Origin: Parasalinivibrio latis | GTDB taxonomy: Bacteria > Pseudomonadota > Gammaproteobacteria > Enterobacterales > Vibrionaceae | NCBI RefSeq assembly: GCF_036825535.1 | Contig: NZ_CP098813.1 | Location: 186,001-250,000 of the forward strand | Length of the DNA stretch: 64,000 nt | Reading direction: 5' to 3' | Position numbers and translations under genes: made by a program | Notes under the pieces: generated by a model | Database searches by the model: none | What the model saw: only the letters and a program-made list of their open reading frames with translations | What the model was told of the DNA's origin: nothing | Shown here: in pieces, positions 1 through 9,152 of the stretch | Layout of the letters: every line of letters begins with the position of its first letter | Position numbering within the stretch: the stretch's first letter is position 1

Positions 1-1
1 C

Positions 2-1189
2 GTTTCCGGAACCGGACGGGTACTGGTTGAGAATTTCTTTCAGGGAAATGGGCTCGGTCTTTCCGTGCTGGCGGTTGACGGGAAAGTTCATGCAGCTTTT
101 GCACATACACGTGTCGCTGAGCCCCAAAGCGGTGGTGGAAGCTCCTACCGTATAAGTACCCCTGTAGACCCAGATCTGCTGAAACAGACATCCGCTCTTT
201 GCCGGGAATCGCGGCTTACCGGTGTCGCCATGTTTGAATACCGGCAAAATGCTGAGGGACAAACCATCCTTCTGGAAGTGAACTGCCGGTTTTGGGGCTC
301 CCTGCCACTGGCACAGTTTGCGGGGATCGACTTCCCGTTTCTTTTCAGCCGCTACCTTTTAAAAAAGCAGTTGCCTGACACGCCTTTAGTCACTTACAGG
401 GAAAAGGTCACCGCCAGGGCAATGACTGCAGATCTCTACGAAATAAAGCGGAAGTTTGAGTCCATCCGGCAGGAAGAAGGGCTTCCTGCCGCAGTGCAGC
501 ATGTTTGCCGACGTCTTGCTGAATTTTTCAGGGCTTTTACACCAAATGAAACCATCGACTCCTGGGACAAACTGGATCCATCCCCCTTTTTCGAGGAATC
601 GCGGCAGCTGTTCGCCAACCTGATTGGTTCGGTGAAACAGAAACTCTCCCCACTCCGATACAGGCGTCGTAAGCTGGCTACGCGGTCACTAAAATTGCTT
701 CTCCAGACGCTTCCTGAACCTCGCATTATTTTTGTCTGTTACGGCAATATCATGCGAAGCCCATTTGCCGAAAAAGCGTTATCTGACGCGCTGGCTGACT
801 CGGCCCCTATCGATACAGACTCATTTGGTTTTCACCCACAGGACCACAGGCTCAGCCCAAACAAAGCAATTGAAGCGGCAGGCACTCTCCATATCGATTT
901 ATCCCGCCATCGCTCCAAATGGCTCAAGCAGAAAGATCTCCTCGAAACCGATATTGTTATTTTTTTCGATCATGCCAACAGGGAAAGGCTGCTGACGGCA
1001 TACCGGGTTAACCATTGGTTCATGGCTGCGGATTTACTGGGTGATGCAACGCTGCCAGGCAAGGCAACACCGCGAGGGGAAATTGAAGACCCCTATGACG
1101 CCCCCTTGGAATCTGTAGTCGACTGCTATAAAACAATCCGGGCAGTCACTTTACATATCGGGAATTTATGGAAAGGAGTTCAGGCCTGA
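2..1189 (+). CDS. ATP-grasp / low-molecular-weight tyrosine phosphatase fusion (5' truncated)
   Basis: The frame is open from base 2, so the start lies outside the window; 395 residues are visible. Residues 1-125 look like the C-terminal half of an ATP-grasp fold, with the metal-binding type stretch LLEVNCRFWG at about 90-99. Residues 240-395 form a complete low-molecular-weight protein tyrosine phosphatase: P-loop CYGNIMRS with nucleophile Cys246 and Arg252, and the general-acid motif EDPYD with Asp363. ATP-grasp enzymes join carboxylates to amines; phosphatases of this class (Wzb type) reset tyrosine autokinases of capsule export. The autokinase at 22295 is the obvious partner, by inference. 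It is followed by a deacetylase and a flippase in a translationally coupled series. The domain assignment is firm for the phosphatase and good for the ATP-grasp part. Confidence 0.85.
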   Translation, partial: VSGTGRVLVENFFQGNGLGLSVLAVDGKVHAAFAHTRVAEPQSGGGSSYRISTPVDPDLLKQTSALCRESRLTGVAMFEYRQNAEGQTILLEVNCRFWGSLPLAQFAGIDFPFLFSRYLLKKQLPDTPLVTYREKVTARAMTADLYEIKRKFESIRQEEGLPAAVQHVCRRLAEFFRAFTPNETIDSWDKLDPSPFFEESRQLFANLIGSVKQKLSPLRYRRRKLATRSLKLLLQTLPEPRIIFVCYGNIMRSPFAEKALSDALADSAPIDTDSFGFHPQDHRLSPNKAIEAAGTLHIDLSRHRSKWLKQKDLLETDIVIFFDHANRERLLTAYRVNHWFMAADLLGDATLPGKATPRGEIEDPYDAPLESVVDCYKTIRAVTLHIGNLWKGVQA

Positions 1190-2190
1190 TGGAACCTCAA
1201 CTCACATTGGTAATCCATACCGAAGAAGAATTTGACTGGGATGGGGGGTTTCATTCGCAAAATACGGCAGCTTCGCACGCACCGGTGTTAGCCCAATGGG
1301 TTAAAAAACTGGTTGCAAACGGGTTTCCGGTAACACTGGCAGTCGATTACCCGTTTACAGTCAGCAAACCCGGGCAACAGGCATTACACAGCCTTATACA
1401 GATACCGCACTCGCAACTGGAGATTGCCGCCCATCTTCACCCATGGGTATCCCCACCTTTCCGTCACGAACACAGTGTCGCGGAACAGGACACTTACCCG
1501 GGCAACCTCCCTTACGAAGAAGAAAAAGCCAAACTTGAACAACTGACTCGGACCATTTCAGAGGTCACAGGTTATGTTCCTACCACTTATCTGGCAGGCA
1601 GGTACGGTATTGGTGAAAACACCCACCAGGTACTTTCTGAACTGGGGTATAAAACCGACCTTTCTGTCAGTCCTTTTTGTGATTTCAGCCATCAGTCTGG
1701 ACCGGATTTCAGCGGCTATTGCACGCGCAGTTTTTGGGACGACAGGTACGGCATTGCCTCTCATCCCCATACTGTTGGCCTGGTTTCATGGCTCGCTCCC
1801 CTGGCGACGTGGCTTAACGGCAACCCGGAACGTTACCGCCAGCTTGGAGGGGATTTTGCAGGAAGGGCACTACTGAAACTCGCAGGGGTCAAACGGTGGC
1901 GGCTTTCACCCGAAGGATTTACCCTTAAGCAGATGCAAAGGCTGACGTTGCAACTTCTCGCGGGAGGCCAGCAGACCTTTGTCCTGTCATTCCACTCTCC
2001 CTCAGTGGTACCGGGCTTTACCCCCTATGTCCGCAATGCCGAAGAACTTACCCGGTTTACCACTGATACAGAAGCCTACCTTGCCTGGTTCAGAGATACG
2101 CTCAAAGGTTCGTGCCGGGTAGCTGGAGAACTTCACCCGGACACTTATGTACCTCCCAAACCCTTTCAGGTATCCGGGACCGAAGTATGA
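1189..2190 (+). CDS. WalW-like polysaccharide deacetylase family protein
   Basis: The 333-residue protein has the CE4-type opening VIHTEEEFDW at about residues 6-15, a histidine-bearing motif EIAAHLHPW near 79-87 and GRYGIG near 141-146. This pattern matches the WalW-like branch of the polysaccharide deacetylase fold, which removes N-acetyl groups or acts on related sugars; the exact substrate is unknown. I chose ATG 1189, which shares one base with the upstream TGA and has AAGGAG ten bases before it; an in-frame ATG at 1168 would overlap the upstream gene by 22 bases. The gene overlaps the flippase start by ATGA, so the three genes are probably translated together. Confidence 0.8.
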   Translation: MEPQLTLVIHTEEEFDWDGGFHSQNTAASHAPVLAQWVKKLVANGFPVTLAVDYPFTVSKPGQQALHSLIQIPHSQLEIAAHLHPWVSPPFRHEHSVAEQDTYPGNLPYEEEKAKLEQLTRTISEVTGYVPTTYLAGRYGIGENTHQVLSELGYKTDLSVSPFCDFSHQSGPDFSGYCTRSFWDDRYGIASHPHTVGLVSWLAPLATWLNGNPERYRQLGGDFAGRALLKLAGVKRWRLSPEGFTLKQMQRLTLQLLAGGQQTFVLSFHSPSVVPGFTPYVRNAEELTRFTTDTEAYLAWFRDTLKGSCRVAGELHPDTYVPPKPFQVSGTEV

Positions 2191-3689
2191 CGCTGTCCAA
2201 TACTCAAGCAATGCTCCACGGAGCCAAATGGCAACTCATTATCCGCTGGGTTACCCGGATCGTCGGGTTTGCGAGTTCGCTAATCCTGGTCAGGCTTTTG
2301 ACGCCCGAAGATTTTGGGCTGGTGGCAATGGCAACATTCTTCGTTTATCTCTTTGCCACCTTTGTAAATTGTGGGTCCACCAGCTACATCGTACGCAAGG
2401 CTGATATTACTGACGATGAAGTAAACAGTGCCTGGAGCCTGAACCTGTGTTTGATGGTTATTGCCTTTATAACCCTTGTTGTGCTTGCGAAGCCTCTGTC
2501 ATCTTTTGTAAACATGCCTAAATTGGAAAACGTACTTTACCTTGTCTCTGTCACCCCTCTGCTGACAGGGCTAAAAAATGCCGGATTGGACCTTTTTGAA
2601 AAGGAATACAACTTTGCCGCTATCACCCGCATTGAGATTATAGAAAAGCTGTCCGCTGTCGCTGTCAGCCTGATCATTGCTTGGTATTGGCATAGTTATT
2701 GGGCTCTGATACTGGGAACACTTGCTGGCTTATCCATCAAAACGGCAGCAGGGTACGTTATCTGTAACTACCGTCCCCGGTTTTCACGTCGCCACTGGCA
2801 CGAGCAGTGGCATTTTTCAAAATGGGTTTTCCTCATATCCCTTTCTGGGTATTTTCGCTCACGCCTAGACATTTTCCTGATTGGCCGCCTGATGGACAGC
2901 CGTGCAGTTGGGCTCTACAACGTTGCCCAGGAGTTTGCCTGGTTGCCGGCAACGGAGCTGGTCTATCCATTGAACCGGGCACTCTACCCGGTACTTTCCA
3001 AAAACCAGTCCACCCTGTCGCAGATCAGCGATATCCTGGTCAAGCAACTTGCGGTGCTGATGATGATCGTTATCCCTTCTACCGTGGGAATTATCCTGGT
3101 CGCAGAACCTTTTGTTCATGTCGTACTCGGGGAGCAGTGGACTGATGCCCTCCCGGTTTTCCAGGCTATGGCGCCCTTAATGATTACTTCGACGCTCTAT
3201 GGCCCGCTGATCCATGCCTTTACCATCACCACCCGCATGAGACTGATATTCCTGTCTGACGTACTGCTGATTGGTGCAATTTCCCTGCTGTTTTACAGTT
3301 ATGCATCCGAAGGGCTGGAAACCTTGTCCTACATTCGCGCAGCTGTCGCCCTGTTTTTTCTGGTGTGGCTGGTTTCCCTTGGAATCTTCACCTTAGGCAT
3401 GCCTCCTTTGCAGTTTGCGGTGTTGCTGGGCGTGCCGGCAGCGGCCTCTTTACCCATGGCTGTATCTGTAAGCTACTGTCTGGAAGTACTGAACGGCAGC
3501 CCGCAATGGTTGCTTCTTGTTGTTGCATCAGTTTCCGGCGCACTGGTTTATGCACTCTTGATATTTGCCTTCCTTGCACAATGCCGGAAGTCACCAGGGA
3601 TCGCCGGATACCTATATGCACCTTTGATTGCGGTACTGGATAAAGTCTATGGAAGGGTTCAGGCCGTCCTGAAACCCAAGGCCAGTTAA
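2187..3689 (+). CDS. Wzx-type polysaccharide flippase (oligosaccharide translocase)
   Basis: This 500-residue protein has about 12-14 hydrophobic segments and the early pattern GAKWQLIIRW followed by RLLTPEDFGLVAMA, typical of the polysaccharide-synthesis branch of the MOP exporter superfamily. Such proteins flip undecaprenyl-linked repeat units across the inner membrane. The start at ATG 2187 forms an ATGA overlap with the deacetylase; the frame continues upstream to 2112 but only inside the previous gene. It is probably the repeat-unit flippase for the polymer made by this locus. It converges on hddC, with 57 bases between the two stops and no clear terminator hairpin. Confidence 0.9.
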   Translation: MTLSNTQAMLHGAKWQLIIRWVTRIVGFASSLILVRLLTPEDFGLVAMATFFVYLFATFVNCGSTSYIVRKADITDDEVNSAWSLNLCLMVIAFITLVVLAKPLSSFVNMPKLENVLYLVSVTPLLTGLKNAGLDLFEKEYNFAAITRIEIIEKLSAVAVSLIIAWYWHSYWALILGTLAGLSIKTAAGYVICNYRPRFSRRHWHEQWHFSKWVFLISLSGYFRSRLDIFLIGRLMDSRAVGLYNVAQEFAWLPATELVYPLNRALYPVLSKNQSTLSQISDILVKQLAVLMMIVIPSTVGIILVAEPFVHVVLGEQWTDALPVFQAMAPLMITSTLYGPLIHAFTITTRMRLIFLSDVLLIGAISLLFYSYASEGLETLSYIRAAVALFFLVWLVSLGIFTLGMPPLQFAVLLGVPAAASLPMAVSVSYCLEVLNGSPQWLLLVVASVSGALVYALLIFAFLAQCRKSPGIAGYLYAPLIAVLDKVYGRVQAVLKPKAS

Positions 3690-3746
3690 CCGTATACCAA
3701 CTCGATGAATTCATTGGTCAGGGGCAATTTCAACCAGTCAGAATGA

Positions 3747-4514
3747 TCAGGCCCGCATGATTGATCTGTGGTTTGCCTGAAAATAGCGAAGGTCCTGCTC
3801 AAGGCCGATGTCGATAAACTGCCCGCTTAGCTTTTCTGCATGTGGTTGCCATGCCTCGATGTACCGTTGAAGGATATCCACCTCAAAGGAAAACACCTCT
3901 GATTCCGGCCAGAAGCGTGTAAAAGAACGATCTATGCAATAAACGCCCGCATTGATAAATCCGGGGCTGCTAGCCTGCTTTTCCTGAAATGCGATGGCAC
4001 GCCTCCCGTCTTCATCGAGCTGAACCCGCCCATAGCGTCCGGTGTCATTTAACCACATCACCGCCATACCCAGCCCAACCGGGTTCAGTTGGGTATGCTT
4101 AACCAAGTTTGCGAAATCGACACCCGCCCAAGTATCACCGTTCAGGACAAGTACATTTCTCGCGCCATCCCGTTCAAGAATTTGCCCGACAGCCTGACGG
4201 ATAGCACCTCCCGTCCCGAGAGGCTCAGTTTCCACAGAATAGTGGATGTTCATGTCCCGGTAATGGCTGCCAATAAAATCAATAATGATATGACGAAGGT
4301 GGGAAACCGCCAGCGTCACCTCCGTCACCCCACATTCAGACAGCCGGTCAAGCAGGTAAGTCAGAAAAGGCCGCTCTCCAATTTCCAGCATGGATTTAGG
4401 TACGTCCCGGGCAAGGGAGCCCAACCGGGAACCCAACCCTCCGCATAGGATCACTGCTTCGGTGCCGTTCGGTACGCTGTCCGGGATTCCCGCCTCTGAT
4501 GTGAGATCATCCAT
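3747..4514 (-). CDS. hddC: D-glycero-D-manno-heptose 1-phosphate guanylyltransferase-like nucleotidyltransferase
   Basis: A 255-residue sugar-phosphate nucleotidyltransferase with the signature LCGGLGSRLG at about 23-32, PKSM at 39-42 and a metal-binding LNGDTWAG later on. Together with gmhA and hddA it completes most of the route to GDP-D-glycero-alpha-D-manno-heptose, a precursor of S-layer glycans, capsules and some O antigens; the guanylyl donor is inferred from these neighbours. I chose ATG 4514, which overlaps gmhA by 8 bases and has AGGAG ten bases upstream. The frame runs on to 4754, but that part only shadows gmhA. The heptose bisphosphate phosphatase GmhB is not in this window. Confidence 0.85.
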   Translation of the reverse strand: MDDLTSEAGIPDSVPNGTEAVILCGGLGSRLGSLARDVPKSMLEIGERPFLTYLLDRLSECGVTEVTLAVSHLRHIIIDFIGSHYRDMNIHYSVETEPLGTGGAIRQAVGQILERDGARNVLVLNGDTWAGVDFANLVKHTQLNPVGLGMAVMWLNDTGRYGRVQLDEDGRRAIAFQEKQASSPGFINAGVYCIDRSFTRFWPESEVFSFEVDILQRYIEAWQPHAEKLSGQFIDIGLEQDLRYFQANHRSIMRA

Positions 4515-5088
4515 GGAAGAATCGCTCCTCGACATAGCCACATAACATATGGCCAATAAGGATATGTGACTCTTGAATTCGGGGCGTGTGGCTGGACGGA
4601 ACCGAAATACAGATATCTGCCAGTGTTTGCATCCGGCCGCCGTCCCCGCCCAGCGCAATGGAACGTATTCCACGGGTTTTAGCCGTTTCCATTGAGGCAA
4701 GGATGTTTGGTGAATTTCCTGAGGTAGAAATCCCGATAAATACATCTCCGTCATTGCCCAACGCCTCTAGCTGGCGGGCAAACAGGTATTCAAACCCATA
4801 GTCATTGCCGACCGCGGTGAGAATAGAAGTATCCGTTGTCAGGGCAATCGCGGGCAAACCTGGTCTGTTAAACTCAAATCGGCTAACCAGCTCCCCGGCA
4901 ATATGCTGGGCATCTGCAGCACTGCCCCCGTTTCCGGCAATCATAATCTTATTGCCTTCCCGAAGGGCGTGGAGGCAAATTTCCGCTGCAGCGTAGATTT
5001 TCTCCTGAATCTCTTCGCTGTCCAGCAACGCCCGCTTAACCTCAATAGATGCAGTGATGTTCTTCCTGAAATACTCTAGATGGTCCAT
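4507..5088 (-). CDS. gmhA: Sedoheptulose-7-phosphate isomerase
   Basis: This 193-residue SIS-domain protein is the normal length for GmhA. It shows GNGGSAADAQHIAGEL at about 53-68 and GISTSGNSPNI near 118-128, the sugar-phosphate binding loops of the family. GmhA converts sedoheptulose 7-phosphate to D-glycero-D-manno-heptose 7-phosphate in the cytoplasm, the first committed step of heptose synthesis. It overlaps hddA by 13 bases at its start and hddC by 8 bases at its end, so the three genes form one operon read from 6104 to 3747. Its location beside hddA and hddC points to GDP-heptose for the exopolysaccharide rather than ADP-heptose for the lipopolysaccharide core. Confidence 0.95.
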   Translation of the reverse strand: MDHLEYFRKNITASIEVKRALLDSEEIQEKIYAAAEICLHALREGNKIMIAGNGGSAADAQHIAGELVSRFEFNRPGLPAIALTTDTSILTAVGNDYGFEYLFARQLEALGNDGDVFIGISTSGNSPNILASMETAKTRGIRSIALGGDGGRMQTLADICISVPSSHTPRIQESHILIGHMLCGYVEERFFHG

Positions 5089-6104
5089 GAGTCCGTCCCA
5101 AAAGGTGAAAACCGAAAACGGTAGAATTCGCCCTCAACATCATTGAGGGCACGCTTCACGTCCAACCTGCATAAAGGGTCAACAAACAACATGACAAAGC
5201 CCCCACCACCTGCACCGGAAATCTTTATCGACTTACCGCCGGCGCTCAGTACCCGGTCTTCAATGGTGTCGATAAGTGGTGTAGTGATGGAGGAAGAAGT
5301 GGATTTTTTGGCCAGCCATGATTGGTGGAATAAGTCAGCCATGCCATCAATATCTGATCGCAACAAGCACTCTTTCATCTCATATGTCAGGGCTTTTACA
5401 CGATGCAACCCCTCAAGTGCTGAACCGTCTTCAGCAGAAGTACTCTTGACCTGGTCATCAATGATTTTTGCCGATGCGCGGGAAACCCCTGTGTAGTAGA
5501 GCATAACCTGACTTTCTAGCTCATTGATGATGTATGGACGGACCCTGAGGGGATTAACCAAGGTACGCTCGTTTTCAAAAAACTCCATAAAGTTAAACCC
5601 GCCAAAAGTGGTGGCATACTGATCCTGTCTCCCCCCTGACAGGCCGCAATCGATCCGTTCAATATCATAGGCCAGCCGGGCGATATCATATTCCCCCAAA
5701 GGGAGCCCCAGCAGTTGCCGGAATGCTGACAGCATCGTTACGACCATTGTGGAAGATGACCCCAACCCACTTCCGGGGGGAGCATCTGAATAGGTAAAGA
5801 CAGAGACCGGCAATGGCTTGTTATCGTTATAGTCACGGACTATGCGGTTATAGACGGCTTTATGAAGTTTCAGCGGATCGTCAAGTGACAACACATTTAA
5901 CAGCGGGCAATGCTCTTCCAAACCCATATCCTGTGCAACGAACGTGATACCGTCATGGGGTTCGTGCAATTCAATCGTGCAATATGCATACATATCAATC
6001 GTGGCATTAAGGACACAGCCACCATAAGTGTCACAATATGGAGACAAATCCGTGCCTCCTCCAGCCAACCCCAGCCGCAACGGAGACTTTGACCTGACAA
6101 TCAT
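5076..6104 (-). CDS. hddA: D-glycero-alpha-D-manno-heptose 7-phosphate kinase (GHMP family)
   Basis: A 342-residue GHMP kinase: the N-terminal motif SPLRLGLAGGGTDL at about 7-20, the ATP-binding motif PPGSGLGSSST near 109-119 and the C-terminal glycine loop SGAGGGGF near 297-304. HddA phosphorylates the heptose 7-phosphate made by GmhA at position 1. The start ATG 6104 is preceded by a strong AGGAGGGTGAA ribosome-binding site. It is first in the hddA-gmhA-hddC operon, so the promoter should lie in the AT-rich stretch 6105-6428 that separates it from the ligase gene on the other strand. Family assignment is sure; the heptose substrate rests on the neighbours. Confidence 0.9.
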   Translation of the reverse strand: MIVRSKSPLRLGLAGGGTDLSPYCDTYGGCVLNATIDMYAYCTIELHEPHDGITFVAQDMGLEEHCPLLNVLSLDDPLKLHKAVYNRIVRDYNDNKPLPVSVFTYSDAPPGSGLGSSSTMVVTMLSAFRQLLGLPLGEYDIARLAYDIERIDCGLSGGRQDQYATTFGGFNFMEFFENERTLVNPLRVRPYIINELESQVMLYYTGVSRASAKIIDDQVKSTSAEDGSALEGLHRVKALTYEMKECLLRSDIDGMADLFHQSWLAKKSTSSSITTPLIDTIEDRVLSAGGKSIKISGAGGGGFVMLFVDPLCRLDVKRALNDVEGEFYRFRFSPFGTDSWTI

Positions 6105-6428
6105 TTCACCCTCCTGGAAATTCTGTCCCTAGCCTGAACATTCCCAAATATTTCCATTTCTTTACATGGAATTAATTAAAATTTCCCGTTCAGGATGGCG
6201 GATATTCTGACGGCGGAAAGTATTAAATTTGAGCAATTATCAACTTTGATTGTTGTGCGCCTGAAGACATGTGAATTAAACAACACAAGTGTTTAGGAAA
6301 TGAGGCATATATTAATGCACCACGTGTCTTAAAAATGATATTAGGGAAGGTTGGACGAGGACTTTTCCATTAGTTTCCATATACATTAGATAATAAAGAA
6401 ACGTCCAGAATTCAGAGCACCAAAAAAT
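6105..6428. promoter_or_regulatory. Divergent AT-rich intergenic region between hddA and the ligase
   Basis: This 324-base stretch lies between the divergent hddA operon and the ligase gene and must hold promoters for both. I saw no strong inverted repeat, no clear sigma-54 element on either strand and no convincing reading frame in it. Confidence 0.5.
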
Positions 6429-6521
6429 ATGATCGAGAGTATTTTATTTGCCGCTTGCCTCGTGTTTTTGGTTTGGATTTGCCAAGTTGAAATCACTCGG
6501 GAAAACAGGGATGACGAATGA
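6429..6521 (+). CDS. Possible 30-residue single-span membrane peptide
   Basis: A short frame encodes a 30-residue peptide whose residues 4-19 are almost all hydrophobic (one membrane span), followed by a charged tail ending RENRDDE. Its TGA overlaps the ATG of the ligase gene as ATGA, the same coupling used elsewhere in this locus. The site before its ATG is A-rich with no good Shine-Dalgarno sequence, which is the main argument against it. If real, it may be a leader that couples translation of the ligase or a small partner of that membrane protein. I do not recognise it. Confidence 0.35.
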   Translation: MIESILFAACLVFLVWICQVEITRENRDDE

Positions 6522-7903
6522 GAGACCTCTTCTTTCTCGCAATCGCCTTCATCCTAATATTCATGGCCTTGCGCAGGCCCTTCGTCGGTCTTGCCCTTTG
6601 GTTGTGGTCAGGGCTATTTGTACCGGTATTCTGGCTTTATGGGATTGCATCAGGTATCAGTTACAACACACTGTTTGCCGCACTTACCGGTATCAGTTAT
6701 TTATTTGCTTCCAATAAGCCGCAACCAACTTTTAATCTGCAAGTTGCTCTTTCCATTCTATTATTCTTAATCACCACAATTTCGAGTGCAACGACAATTG
6801 TGATACCTGAGCTTGTCTGGATTGAATGGGACAAGTTTTTTAAAGTTATGATTTTGTTTTTTGCCACCACGCTTATATTGAGGAAGAAATCGCATTTTGA
6901 CTTGTATATTTGGGCGATCCTTCTCTCCATTGGCTTTTATGCAGTTATTGAAGGGTTAAAATTCATCGCTTCCGGTGGTGGGCATAAAATACATGGCCCT
7001 TATGGACACATATTGGCAGACAACAATCACCTTGCCATATCAACAGCGATGATATTGCCATTTTTTGTTTACCAAATAGGAAACAAATGGCCCCCATGGC
7101 TGCGAATTGGGTTAATCGCTGCACTGTGCATATCAATTCTTGCTGTGCTTGGAACCCACTCTCGGGGTGGGTTTATCGCTTTGCTTGTGGTAGGCGGCTA
7201 CTTTTGGCTTAAAAGTAACCGTAAATTGCTCTCCATTGTCGGCTTTTCACTGATGCTCGGAATAGCTGTCAACTACCTGCCCGATAACTGGTATTCACGC
7301 ATGAGTACCATTGAAACGGCCACACAGGACGGTTCATTTATGAGCCGGGTTGTATCCTGGAAAATACATACTTTGATGGCGATGGACCGGCCTCTTTTGG
7401 GGGGCGGGTTTAAGTCGGCAAGCTATGGTTATGTCTGGCGTGCCCTGTCTGCAGATTTAGACCGTTTTTCCTTTTTTCCAACCCCCCCTCCCGGAGAAAG
7501 GGGCTGGGCCGCCCACAGTATTTATTTCCAAGTACTGGGCGATCATGGCTTCGTTGCCCTGTTCCTGTATCTCGCCATTTTAGCCGGGTCTTACTTCCGG
7601 CTGGGAACCATTGAGAAAACGGTGAAGAAAAGGCATGGAATCGAGCACTGGCATTACCGCCTTGCCCGAATGACAAAGTTGTCGTTGGTCACTTTTGCAG
7701 CCGGGGGAGCGTCTGTATCCCTTCCCTACTATGAACTATATTGGGCGATCATAGGCATGAGCGCAGCCCTAACCACTGCGGTAAAACTGGATGAAGTGGC
7801 CGAGGGTAACAAAGGCACCAATTCTGCCGAAAGCGATAAGCCGCTTCGAAGACGCCGGACATCAAACGGTATCTATACCAGACAGGATCTATCCGACACC
7901 TAA
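6518..7903 (+). CDS. O-antigen ligase/polymerase-like protein, XrtA-associated (putative O-glycosylation ligase)
   Basis: A 461-residue inner-membrane protein with about ten hydrophobic segments and a large periplasmic loop near residues 290-345 containing the HSIYFQVLGDHG-type Wzy/WaaL motif (about 330-341); GTHSRGGFIALLV near 210-222 is also typical. It matches the family named putative O-glycosylation ligase, exosortase A system-associated. Such enzymes join lipid-linked glycans to an acceptor or polymerise repeat units in the periplasm; which of these it does cannot be read from the sequence. The basic tail after residue 440 is cytoplasmic-like and variable. The gene converges on the glycosyltransferase at 7959. 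Confidence 0.85.
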   Translation: MRDLFFLAIAFILIFMALRRPFVGLALWLWSGLFVPVFWLYGIASGISYNTLFAALTGISYLFASNKPQPTFNLQVALSILLFLITTISSATTIVIPELVWIEWDKFFKVMILFFATTLILRKKSHFDLYIWAILLSIGFYAVIEGLKFIASGGGHKIHGPYGHILADNNHLAISTAMILPFFVYQIGNKWPPWLRIGLIAALCISILAVLGTHSRGGFIALLVVGGYFWLKSNRKLLSIVGFSLMLGIAVNYLPDNWYSRMSTIETATQDGSFMSRVVSWKIHTLMAMDRPLLGGGFKSASYGYVWRALSADLDRFSFFPTPPPGERGWAAHSIYFQVLGDHGFVALFLYLAILAGSYFRLGTIEKTVKKRHGIEHWHYRLARMTKLSLVTFAAGGASVSLPYYELYWAIIGMSAALTTAVKLDEVAEGNKGTNSAESDKPLRRRRTSNGIYTRQDLSDT

Positions 7904-7958
7904 CATAGTGATACGACGTACAGCGTTATATCGTTTGTTTTCAGGTTTTCTCATGCAA

Positions 7959-9152
7959 TTAAAGAAAATGCCGGTAGGAAGGGCTGTCGCCATTCAGCGT
8001 ATCAAATATTGAAATTATCCTTTCCGCATTTCCCTGCCACGTCAGGTTGCGACGGAAAATGGTTTCAACGGCATTTTCCCTGAGATGGCGGCACAGCACT
8101 TCATCTGTAATAAGCCGGTCTATGGCTTCGAGCATTTTCTCCAAATCATCAGCCGGGAACAGCAATGCGTTCTCCCCATGCACCAGCAATTCACGCAGGT
8201 TTGGTGTATCTGCTGCCACAATGGCGGTACCTTTGGCGAGATACTCAATCAGCTTTAACGGCGATGCCCATGGCGTCACCGCAGGTTGGATGGCGATGTC
8301 AATGCAATCCAACCAGGCTGGCATGTCCTCACGGCTTACCAATCCGGTCAGGTGGAAACGTTCTTCCATTTTCAACCGTTTTGCTTGATCCCTTAGCTCG
8401 GGTGAAACCGGCCCGTCACCAACAACCAGGAAAAACAGATCAGTTTCAGGGTGTTCAGCAATGCGCGCCATCACGGCATCAAGCCTGTGCCATTCACGAC
8501 AAAAACCGACAAACCCTATCACCCTTTTTCCCGCCAGTTCTTTTCTCATTGCATTGCACTCAGCGTCGTCTTTTGTCTGGGCAATACGTTTGGAAAGGAA
8601 CTTTTCCGGATCGATACCGTTTGGGATAACAGTGATCTTTTCGTCATCGACGCCGGCTTTTTGTACATATTCCGCGAGTACATGGCTGACCGGCAGCACG
8701 TGGTCTGCCCTTTTCCAGACAAATTCCTCCGTCCACTTCGCCAGCCGTGGCAGAGCGAGCCCGCCAAAAGCCAGCCGTTCATCATAGAGGGGGGAATTGA
8801 CTTCCAGCACCAGCGGCAGCCCGGTAATGGCTTTTACCCATATCCCTGCCGGATAAAACAAGTTATACCTTTCATAAATCACGTCAGGCTTATGATTCCA
8901 GACAGCTTTTACCAGCCGGGCAAACCCGAGCGCACTGTAGCCAAATTCAAGGAGTTCCGTCATTGCCTTGGGGAATTTTTGCCTGACTTGCGTCACCCAA
9001 CCACCGTCACTGCCAAAATCCCGGTTTTCGGCCACATCCGGCCCGACAACAATTACCTCATGCCCAAGCTTCCTCAGAGCATTGACAATTTCTTCAATAT
9101 GAACATATTGACCGTCTTTTGAAGCGATCCGGTGGTGATACAGTATCTTCAC
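7959..9152 (-). CDS. Family 4 glycosyltransferase, last gene of the XrtA operon
   Basis: A 397-residue GT-B glycosyltransferase. The N-terminal domain opens with MKILYHHRIASKDGQYVHIE, and the C-terminal domain has VIPNGIDPEKF near 191-201 and the nucleotide-sugar binding region PLKLIEYLAKGTAIVAADTP near 307-326, with the EX7E-type glutamates. These enzymes transfer a sugar from a nucleotide donor to a lipid-linked acceptor in the cytoplasm with retention. It overlaps the preceding glycosyltransferase by ATGA and is the last gene of the minus-strand operon. The sugar transferred is unknown. Confidence 0.9.
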   Translation of the reverse strand: MKILYHHRIASKDGQYVHIEEIVNALRKLGHEVIVVGPDVAENRDFGSDGGWVTQVRQKFPKAMTELLEFGYSALGFARLVKAVWNHKPDVIYERYNLFYPAGIWVKAITGLPLVLEVNSPLYDERLAFGGLALPRLAKWTEEFVWKRADHVLPVSHVLAEYVQKAGVDDEKITVIPNGIDPEKFLSKRIAQTKDDAECNAMRKELAGKRVIGFVGFCREWHRLDAVMARIAEHPETDLFFLVVGDGPVSPELRDQAKRLKMEERFHLTGLVSREDMPAWLDCIDIAIQPAVTPWASPLKLIEYLAKGTAIVAADTPNLRELLVHGENALLFPADDLEKMLEAIDRLITDEVLCRHLRENAVETIFRRNLTWQGNAERIISIFDTLNGDSPSYRHFL

